From assembly GCA_025933895.1 (NCBI GenBank), contig JAICZB010000010.1:1-21650 (forward strand): DNA of 21,650 nucleotides. Reading direction: 5' to 3'. Under the pieces are notes generated by a model. The model saw nothing but the letters and a program-made list of their open reading frames with translations, did not search any database and had not been told where the DNA came from. A program made the translations under genes and the position numbers. This DNA is from Thermoleophilia bacterium (lineage in GTDB: Bacteria; Actinomycetota; Thermoleophilia; Gaiellales; Gaiellaceae). Of the stretch, positions 1-4,616 are shown one piece after another; positions within the stretch are counted from its first letter, which is position 1, and every line of letters starts with the position of its first letter.

Positions 1-951
1 CGCCGCCCGGCCAAAAGACCGCGCCGCCTCCGGCGGCGCTGGAGCCTGAACCGGCGCAAGGCGTTCGAGCTCCAGGCGCGCCATTTCGCGCGCGAGTCGC
101 CGCTGTACGAGCGGCTCGCGCTCGAGCTGGCCGCTGAGCCGTTCCTTCCCGCAGAGGTCGACTGGCGCTATCCGCTGCAGCTCTTCTCCGGGCTGCACTA
201 CCTCGTGCTCGCAGGGCGGGCGTCGTGGGAGGACGTCGGCTCGGTGTTGCGCGACGAGGCTGACTTCCTCGCCGAGTGGGTCGCGACCGAGCGTGTGCAG
301 ACGAACGAGCCTCGGCGTTGCTGGTGGCTCGTGCCGTGCTTCCTCGAGGCCGCTCGACGTACGTGTGCCGAGGTGTTCGACTGCCTCGAGCTCGGCTGCA
401 GCGCCGGGCTGAACCTCCTATGGGACCGGTACGGCTACGAGTATGCGGCAGGTGCGATCGACGGCTCGCCGGTGTTCCGCGGCGAGGAGCGAGGGAAGCC
501 CGTGCCTGTCGCCGCGCCGCCGCGCGTCGAGTCTCGTGTCGGCGTCGACCTAGCGCCGCCCGACCTGCACACCGACGAGGGCTTGCGCCTGCTGAAGGCT
601 TTCGTCTGGGCGGGCCAGGAGCAGCGGCTCGCAGATCTCGACGCGGCGGTCGCGGTCTGGCGGCGCGATCCGCCACAGATCGTGGTCGGTGACATGGTCG
701 AGGAACTGCCGGCACTCCTCGAGCGCCGTCGCGAGGACGTTCCGCTGCTCGTCTGGCAGACCGCCGCGCTCAGCTACCTGCCGGAAGAGCGGCAGGAGAA
801 CGTCCGGGCACTGATCGCAGACGCCGGAGTTGTCTACGTCGAGACGTGGCACCCGAGCGACGGGAGTCACGACTACTACGGTCTCTACGTGGACGGCGAC
901 GAGGTCGCGCACGGCGAGCATCACGGGACGTGGATCGAGTGGCTCCGGTGA
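1..951 (+). CDS. DUF2332 family protein, 5'-partial at window edge
   Basis: The reading frame is open from the first base, so the gene probably begins upstream. From about base 64 the translation has the usual DUF2332 N-terminal pattern: an F..QA..F helix, then the ESPLYERLALELA segment, then a LFSGLHYLVLAG segment. Further on there is a glycine-rich LELGCSAGLNLLWDRYGY motif resembling a nucleotide or SAM-binding loop, and the C-terminus ends GTWIEWLR. The first in-frame ATG/GTG/TTG is GTG at 205, but starting there would remove the conserved SPLY region, so it is unlikely to be the true start. CTG at 46 is a possible but weak alternative. The family is common in Actinobacteria and its biochemical role is unknown to me. 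The stop overlaps the start of the next gene (GTGA), suggesting co-translation with the RNA methyltransferase. Confidence 0.8.
   Translation, partial: RRPAKRPRRLRRRWSLNRRKAFELQARHFARESPLYERLALELAAEPFLPAEVDWRYPLQLFSGLHYLVLAGRASWEDVGSVLRDEADFLAEWVATERVQTNEPRRCWWLVPCFLEAARRTCAEVFDCLELGCSAGLNLLWDRYGYEYAAGAIDGSPVFRGEERGKPVPVAAPPRVESRVGVDLAPPDLHTDEGLRLLKAFVWAGQEQRLADLDAAVAVWRRDPPQIVVGDMVEELPALLERRREDVPLLVWQTAALSYLPEERQENVRALIADAGVVYVETWHPSDGSHDYYGLYVDGDEVAHGEHHGTWIEWLR
21..39 (-). terminator. Hairpin followed by TCTTTT on the minus strand
   Basis: GCGCCGCC (21-28) pairs perfectly with GGCGGCGC (32-39) around TCC. Read on the minus strand it is followed by GG then TCTTTT, which resembles an intrinsic terminator. 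It lies in the open frame of the DUF2332 gene near the window edge, so it may instead be a chance feature of arginine-rich codons. Confidence 0.25.
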
Positions 952-1646
952 TCACTTCGCGCGACAACGAGCGTCTGAAGCTCATCCGCAAGCTGCACGA
1001 CCGGCGCTGGCGCGAAAAGCTCGGGCTGTTCGCGGTCGAGGGAGAGGACCTGCTCGAGGCCGGGGTCGCCGCCGGGCTCGAGCCCGCGGATGTGCTCGTC
1101 TCGGGGGAGGACGTGTCGGCCGAACTGCTTGCGGAGGTCTCGGCGCTCGCGCATCCGCCCCGCGTGGTGGCTGTCTTTCGGCGCGACGACCTGCCGCGCG
1201 GCATCCGGCCGTCGACGCTCGCGCTCTGGCACGTCGGCGATCCCGGCAACGTCGGCACGCTGCTACGCGCGGCGGACGCTTTCGGCGCAGGCATTGCGCT
1301 CTCCGACGGTTGCGCCGATCCCACCGGCCCGAAGGCCGTACGCGCATCGATGGGCTCGCTCTTCCGCGTCCCGCTGAGCGGGTTCGAAGGGCTGGCCGGG
1401 CGGCGGATCGCGCTCGTCCCAAGTGGCGGAATCCCGCTTCCCGAGCTGGATCTGGGAGGAGACGTCGTGCTCGTGCTCGGCGCGGAACGGGAGGGCCTGC
1501 CGCCTGAGGTGCTCGAACCCTGTGATGAACGCGCCTCGATCCCTCAGCCGGGCGGCGGCGAGTCCCTCAACGTCGCAATGGCCGGCGCGATCGCCCTGTA
1601 CGAGCTCGCGCGCAAGACCGGTAGCAGCTACTGCACATCTCTGTAA
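948..1646 (+). CDS. TrmH/SpoU family RNA 2'-O-methyltransferase (23S rRNA or tRNA)
   Basis: This 232-residue protein has the SpoU layout: a short N-terminal substrate-binding domain (ITSRDNERLKLIRKL, then LFAVEGEDLLEAG), followed by the trefoil-knot SPOUT domain. The three SpoU motifs are visible: motif 1 around residues 98-112 (DPGNVGTLLRAADAFG, with N101 and R107), motif 2 around 173-184 (LVLGAEREGLP) and motif 3 around 198-220 (ESLNVAMAGAIALYE). The family transfers a methyl group from SAM to a ribose 2'-OH. The target nucleotide cannot be read from sequence. The GTG at 948 is preferred over GTG 939 or GTG 846 because it gives the typical N-terminus and a 4-nt GTGA overlap with the upstream stop. 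A gene of this family commonly lies just upstream of pheS-pheT, as here apart from an inverted gene pair. Its last codons contain one arm of an inverted repeat. Confidence 0.9.
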   Translation: MITSRDNERLKLIRKLHDRRWREKLGLFAVEGEDLLEAGVAAGLEPADVLVSGEDVSAELLAEVSALAHPPRVVAVFRRDDLPRGIRPSTLALWHVGDPGNVGTLLRAADAFGAGIALSDGCADPTGPKAVRASMGSLFRVPLSGFEGLAGRRIALVPSGGIPLPELDLGGDVVLVLGAEREGLPPEVLEPCDERASIPQPGGGESLNVAMAGAIALYELARKTGSSYCTSL

Positions 1647-1723
1647 CGTCGGCTTTCTGGCTTGATCAAGCCGAATCGTCGCCGAGGGCGTTGCGGTTTC
1701 GTGACGGTAGCTGCTACCGGTCT
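1615..1723. repeat. 17-bp perfect inverted repeat spanning the 3' end of the trmH-like gene
   Basis: Bases 1615-1631 (AGACCGGTAGCAGCTAC) are the exact reverse complement of 1707-1723, with 75 bases between the arms. The core of each arm is itself nearly palindromic: GTAGC-A-GCTAC at 1621-1631 and CGGTAGC-T-GCTACCG at 1705-1719. The site can therefore be read either as two dyads 86 bp apart or as one long-range stem. The left arm lies inside the last codons of the trmH-like gene. A tandem operator, an RNA stem or a dispersed repeat element are all possible. Confidence 0.75.
1659..1672. repeat. 14-bp perfect palindrome GGCTTGATCAAGCC
   Basis: The palindrome is perfect and lies 12 nt after the trmH-like stop codon, inside the loop of the 17-bp inverted repeat. 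As RNA it would form a 5-bp stem with a GATC loop. No T-run follows, so it is not a typical terminator. The segment TCAAGCCGAA within and after it recurs at 1769-1778. Confidence 0.6.
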
Positions 1724-1748
1724 ATTGCACGCGGCACGGTTTCGTGAG
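1694..1748. repeat. 11-bp direct repeat CGGTTTCGTGA (two copies, 44 bp apart)
   Basis: Copies lie at 1694-1704 and 1738-1748, flanking the right arm of the inverted repeat. A partial copy (CGGTTTCG) lies near 1843. The spacing of 44 bp is about four helical turns, which would suit cooperative protein binding, but that is inference. Confidence 0.55.
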
Positions 1749-1797
1749 GGGATCTGATGCCGGGCGACTCAAGCCGAACGAGGCGAGCCTGAAACGC

Positions 1798-1823
1798 GTC
1801 CGGCCCCCTTGCGGGGGCCGGAC
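1798..1823. terminator. Strong hairpin, probable transcription terminator between convergent genes
   Basis: A perfect 11-bp stem (GTCCGGCCCCC at 1798-1808 with its complement at 1813-1823) closes a TTGC loop. It is the most stable-looking hairpin of the spacer. On the plus strand it is followed by CAAAAAA, and on the minus strand by GCGTTTC, so neither side has a classic T-run. It may act as a bidirectional stop for the trmH-like gene and the minus-strand methyltransferases, or be the 3' stem of a small RNA. Confidence 0.5.
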
Positions 1824-2026
1824 CAAAAAATTCGCCGAGCCGGTTTCGCTTTCGTCCGCCTCGTCCAACCGGCCCTTCGCCTCGGGATTGCTCCCTCTTC
1901 GTCCGACCGCTCGGTCGAGGTTTCGACCTACTTGCGTTCCGTGCTCGGCGCAGGAGGGAAATTACGCGACCGCCGTCACCGGATCAAGACCCACCGTCGA
2001 CGATTTTGTCGCAATTTGCGCGCGGA

Positions 2027-2728
2027 TCATTTTCGCCGGGCGATCCAGACGCTGTCCTCACCACCGGCGAACGGCCGCCGGTCGAACCAGCCGTAGCACT
2101 CGAGCACCTCGAAGCCCGCTTCGGGGAGGAGCGAGTGCCAACGCTCGGGCGCGACCCACCAGAGCGTCATCGTCGACGCGCCCTGCGGGCCGCGCACCGA
2201 TAGCGTGAGCGTCTGCGCCTCGAGATCCCAGTCGGCGCGCTCGTCGATCCCCGGCTCGCGCTCGATCCACCGCCCGTGTGTCTCCTCGATGTCCTCCCGG
2301 GACGGCGTAAAGACGTCGAAGACGAGTCGCCCGCCGGGCCGGAGCAGCTCCCGCGCCGCGCGAAGCGCCTCGAGTCGCTCGCCGTCGTCCTGCAGGTGGA
2401 GGTAGGAGCGGAACGGACACGTCACGAGCGGGACGCGCTCGTCGACGGGCGGCCGCCTCAGGTCGCCGACCCGAAGGTCGAGCCGCTCTGCGACGCCTGC
2501 CTCCCGCGCCCGCTCGGCGCAGACTGCGAGCATCCCGGCGGACGAGTCCACTCCGATCACGTGCACGCCCGCGAGCGCCGTCGGAATGGCGATCCGTCCC
2601 GTTCCCACGGCGAGCTCGACCACCTCGCCGCTTGCCGCCAGCGCCTCGTCGACGTAGAAAGACACGTCCTCGACGACGCTCGCACTCCACGGGTCGTAAA
2701 GCCGCGCGATCGGGTCGTAGACGCTCAG
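2027..2728 (-). CDS. Class I SAM-dependent methyltransferase, second of a tandem pair (CTG start)
   Basis: This protein of 233 residues has a Rossmann-type methyltransferase core. Motif I is VELAVGTGR at residues 37-45, the acidic motif is VIGVDSSAGML, and the DLRVGDLRR and LLRPGGRLVFDVF segments follow. The N-terminus SVYDPIARLYDPWSASVVED aligns without gaps to that of the neighbouring paralogue, and motif I falls at the same residue number. That alignment fixes the start at a CTG codon (2728-2726) within a CTGA overlap with the upstream gene's stop. No ATG, GTG or TTG gives a complete N-terminus. A weak GGAAG lies just upstream, so translation is probably coupled. The substrate is unknown; small-molecule methylation is typical for this kind. 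The frame stays open upstream in this phase, but only as a shadow of the neighbour. Confidence 0.85.
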   Translation of the reverse strand: MSVYDPIARLYDPWSASVVEDVSFYVDEALAASGEVVELAVGTGRIAIPTALAGVHVIGVDSSAGMLAVCAERAREAGVAERLDLRVGDLRRPPVDERVPLVTCPFRSYLHLQDDGERLEALRAARELLRPGGRLVFDVFTPSREDIEETHGRWIEREPGIDERADWDLEAQTLTLSVRGPQGASTMTLWWVAPERWHSLLPEAGFEVLECYGWFDRRPFAGGEDSVWIARRK

Positions 2729-3420
2729 GGCTTCCGGGCGAGGTAGACGAGCTCGAGAGCTTCCTCGTCGAACGGACGCCGGTCGAACCAGCCGTACAGC
2801 GCTTCGACCTCGAGCCCCGAGACGTCGATCAGCCCCTCGCACTCCGACTTCGTGAGCCAACTGAGCGAGATGACGCCGTGAGTCTCGTCGTCGCGGCCGC
2901 GCTCCAGGTCGATCCGGTTGTCGGCCGGGACGTGGCGGATCCGCTGCCAGGCTCCGTCGAGGCGCTCGAGCGTGTCGTGGTTGTGAGCGGCGACGAACGG
3001 GCTGAACACGAAGACGTTGAAGGCGAAGCGTCCGCCGGGTCGCAACGCCGCGGCCGCAGCCTCGAACACGCGCCGCCTGTCGCCCCACGTCGGCGCGTGC
3101 ATGAGGGCCCGAAACGGACAGATCACGAGCTCGACCGGCTCCTCCACCTGGAAGTTGCGGAAATCGCCTTCCCGAAAGTCGATCGGCAGACCGCCGGCGC
3201 GCTCGCGGCCCACGGCGAGCATCGCCGGTGACCGGTCGATGCCGATGACGCGCTTGCCCGTCTCCCGCGCGATCGGGATGGCCACTCGGCCCGCGCCGAC
3301 GGCGAGCTCCACGATCGGCTCCGACGCGTCCCGCGCCAGGTCGACGTAGAACGGCACGTCCTCGGTCATCTCGGCGGACCAGAGGTCGTAGTCGGCCGCG
3401 AATGGGTCGTACTGGCTCAC
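2725..3420 (-). CDS. Class I SAM-dependent methyltransferase, first of a tandem pair
   Basis: This 231-residue protein is a paralogue of the adjacent downstream gene. It shares the YDPFAADYDLWSAEMTED-like opening, motif I VELAVGAGR (37-45), VIGIDRSPAML and LRPGGRFAFNVFV, and the shared C-terminal pattern ending YGWFDRRPF. The start is GTG at 3420. No ribosome-binding site is visible before it, but a GATACT hexamer ends 7 nt upstream, which suits a leaderless transcript. The pair lies inverted between the trmH-like gene and pheS. The substrate cannot be predicted. Both members keep the SAM-binding residues, so both look active. Confidence 0.85.
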   Translation of the reverse strand: MSQYDPFAADYDLWSAEMTEDVPFYVDLARDASEPIVELAVGAGRVAIPIARETGKRVIGIDRSPAMLAVGRERAGGLPIDFREGDFRNFQVEEPVELVICPFRALMHAPTWGDRRRVFEAAAAALRPGGRFAFNVFVFSPFVAAHNHDTLERLDGAWQRIRHVPADNRIDLERGRDDETHGVISLSWLTKSECEGLIDVSGLEVEALYGWFDRRPFDEEALELVYLARKP

Positions 3421-3426
3421 GGCGGG

Positions 3427-3433
3427 TAGTATC
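3427..3433. promoter_or_regulatory. Overlapping divergent -10 boxes for the methyltransferase pair and the pheS leader
   Basis: On the plus strand TAGTAT (3427-3432) fits TANNNT and ends 8 nt before an ATG at 3441. On the minus strand GATACT (3433-3428) ends 7 nt before the GTG at 3420 and keeps the A and T at positions 2 and 6. No clear -35 is seen on either side. Distances of 7-8 nt from -10 to start codon are those of leaderless mRNAs, which are common in Actinobacteria. Confidence 0.4.
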
Positions 3434-3440
3434 GGCCCAG

Positions 3441-3506
3441 ATGACCGCTTCGCGCACCTTCGCCTTTACGCCGCCCCGGCTCGCCGCCGGGGTGTCGGCG
3501 CGCTAG
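3441..3506 (+). CDS. Putative 21-residue pheS leader peptide with Phe codons
   Basis: An ATG-initiated frame of 21 codons plus TAG lies in the leader of pheS. Its translation contains TFAFT, with codons TTC (3459) and TTT (3465). TTT stands out because every Phe codon in the downstream pheS gene is TTC. The ATG has no ribosome-binding site but lies 8 nt after a TAGTAT -10 box, consistent with leaderless translation. The frame runs through the left strand of two alternative helices. This resembles the role of the enterobacterial pheM leader, but two Phe codons is a weak signal and chance cannot be excluded. Confidence 0.35.
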   Translation: MTASRTFAFTPPRLAAGVSAR

Positions 3507-3576
3507 AGAGCGTCGTCTCCTCAGCTCGAGCCGGGGCGTGATCCGCCGCCGTTCCCGTGCCCGCGAAAGGAGGAGA
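3472..3576 (+). promoter_or_regulatory. Candidate attenuator or translational switch in the pheS leader
   Basis: Bases 3472-3483 (CGCCCCGGCTCG) are perfectly complementary to 3527-3538. The same left strand can instead form a local hairpin, 3474-3480 with 3486-3492, extendable by one GC and one GU pair. The two are mutually exclusive because GCCGGGG occurs twice. Separately, TCTCCTC at 3516-3522 is complementary to GAGGAGA at 3570-3576, which overlaps the pheS Shine-Dalgarno. That pairing crosses the long helix, so forming the long helix should free the ribosome-binding site. No T-run follows any stem, so control of translation initiation is more likely than intrinsic termination. Confidence 0.4.
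3566..3573 (+). promoter_or_regulatory. Strong Shine-Dalgarno of pheS deciding a TTG start
   Basis: AAAGGAGG is a near-perfect match to the 16S rRNA anti-SD and ends 8 nt before TTG 3582. It is one of the two best ribosome-binding sites in the window and supports initiation at TTG rather than at a later GTG (3600). Confidence 0.8.
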
Positions 3577-3581
3577 AACCG

Positions 3582-4616
3582 TTGGATACAGTCGCCCGCG
3601 TGGATCCCGACGACCTCGAGAAGGAGGCGCTCGCCGCTGCAGCCGAGGCGAGATCGTTGGCTGCGCTCTCCGAGGTGCGTATCCGCGCCCTCGGCAGGAA
3701 CAGCGCACTGAAGCTCGCGTTGCGCAACGTCCGCGACCGCGAGACCGGGACGAAGCTCAATGCCGTGCGCGAGACCGTCGAGGCCGCACTCACGGCCCGA
3801 GAGGAGGAGCTCGCGCGCGCCGAGCTCGAGGAGCGGCTTGCAACCGAGCGCGTCGACGTCACTCTTCCGGCCGCTCTGGTCGGGCCGCCGAAGCTCCGGC
3901 CGCGCGGCACGCTCCACCCCTCGACACTCGTGCGCCGCGACGTCGAGGACATCTTCCTCGGGCTCGGCTACGAGATCGTCGACGGCCGCGAGGTCGAGAC
4001 GACCCGCTACAACTTCGACGCACTCGGCTTCCCCGACTGGCATCCCGCGCGCTCGACCCGCGCGTCGCTCTTCGTCGACGACGACACGATGCTGCGCACG
4101 GAGACGTCTCCTGCGCAGATCCACAAGATGGAGGAGCGGCGGCCACCGATCTACATGGTCTCGATCGGCCGCGTCTACCGGCGCGACACGATCGATGCCA
4201 CCCACTTCCCGATCTTCCACCAGTTCGAGGGGCTGGCGATCGACGAGGGAATCACGCTCGCCGACCTCAAGGGGACGCTTCGCCATGTCATGCGGCAGCT
4301 GTACGGGGAGGAGCGCGAGCTTCGCTTCCGCACGCACTACTTCCCGTTCACGGAACCGTCGATGGAGCCGGACGTCTCCTGCTTCAACTGCGGCGGCGCC
4401 GGCTGCCACATCTGCAAGCACTCCGGCTGGATCGAGATGGGCGGCTCCGGGATGGTCGATCCGTACCTGTACGAGTTCGTCGGCTGGGGAGCGGAGGAGT
4501 ACTCGGGGTTCGCGTTCGGCATGGGGATCGAGCGGACGGCCCAGCTCCGCTACGGCATCTCCGGGCTCCGCCCGTTCTGGGAGAACGACCTGCGCTTCCT
4601 GCGCCAGTTCCGATGA
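3582..4616 (+). CDS. pheS: Phenylalanyl-tRNA synthetase alpha subunit
   Basis: PheS is the catalytic subunit of the (alpha-beta)2 class II synthetase that charges tRNA-Phe. The product has 344 residues, close to the usual bacterial length. Residues 1-90 form the N-terminal coiled-coil arm. Class II motif 1 is near 112-130. Motif 2 is at about 196-221 (GRVYRRDTIDATHFPIFHQF, continuing EGLA). Motif 3 is GFAFGMGIER at 309-318. A four-cysteine cluster, CFNCGGAGCHIC at 267-278, precedes the GWIEMGGSGMV strand, as in many bacterial PheS proteins. The TTG start is supported by a strong Shine-Dalgarno. The gene ends in an ATGA overlap with pheT, giving coupled synthesis of the two subunits. The leader may carry Phe-responsive control. 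Confidence 0.97.
   Translation: MDTVARVDPDDLEKEALAAAAEARSLAALSEVRIRALGRNSALKLALRNVRDRETGTKLNAVRETVEAALTAREEELARAELEERLATERVDVTLPAALVGPPKLRPRGTLHPSTLVRRDVEDIFLGLGYEIVDGREVETTRYNFDALGFPDWHPARSTRASLFVDDDTMLRTETSPAQIHKMEERRPPIYMVSIGRVYRRDTIDATHFPIFHQFEGLAIDEGITLADLKGTLRHVMRQLYGEERELRFRTHYFPFTEPSMEPDVSCFNCGGAGCHICKHSGWIEMGGSGMVDPYLYEFVGWGAEEYSGFAFGMGIERTAQLRYGISGLRPFWENDLRFLRQFR

Larger units (their letters stand above)
1647..2026. other. Non-coding spacer between convergent genes, rich in repeats
   Basis: I see no convincing gene in these 380 bases. Open frames crossing it on the plus strand have compositions typical of chance frames. It is visibly less GC-rich than its surroundings, with runs such as AAAAAA and ATTTTG. 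It holds one arm of a 17-bp inverted repeat, a 14-bp palindrome, an 11-bp direct repeat, an 11-bp-stem hairpin and a small 6-bp hairpin (GGTCGA/TCGACC, 1913-1928). These are listed separately. It lies between the 3' ends of the trmH-like gene and the minus-strand methyltransferases, so it could hold terminators for both or a small RNA. Confidence 0.7.

Noticed and set aside
1615..1723. Insertion-sequence termini or MITE
   Set aside because: The 17-bp arms form an inverted repeat but there is no flanking target duplication, and the left arm is in conserved-length coding sequence. A dispersed repeat cannot be excluded without the genome.
1744..2208. Plus-strand gene in the 1647-2026 spacer
   Set aside because: The frame has no ribosome-binding site, runs through the strong hairpin and continues into antisense of the methyltransferase gene. 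Its composition is not protein-like.
2729..3457. A 476-residue minus-strand fusion of the second methyltransferase with an upstream Arg-rich segment
   Set aside because: The upstream half is the paralogue gene read in another frame. The paralogue alignment places the start at CTG 2728.
3421..3581. T-box riboswitch before pheS
   Set aside because: There is no GGTGG-type T-box sequence, no specifier stem I pattern and no terminator/antiterminator pair with a T-run; the leader is too short.
3557..4612. Extension of the pheT frame upstream through pheS as a 1106-residue protein
   Set aside because: The upstream part is arginine-rich shadow translation of pheS. PheT has a canonical start MRIPLSWLREYV at 4613 in an ATGA overlap.
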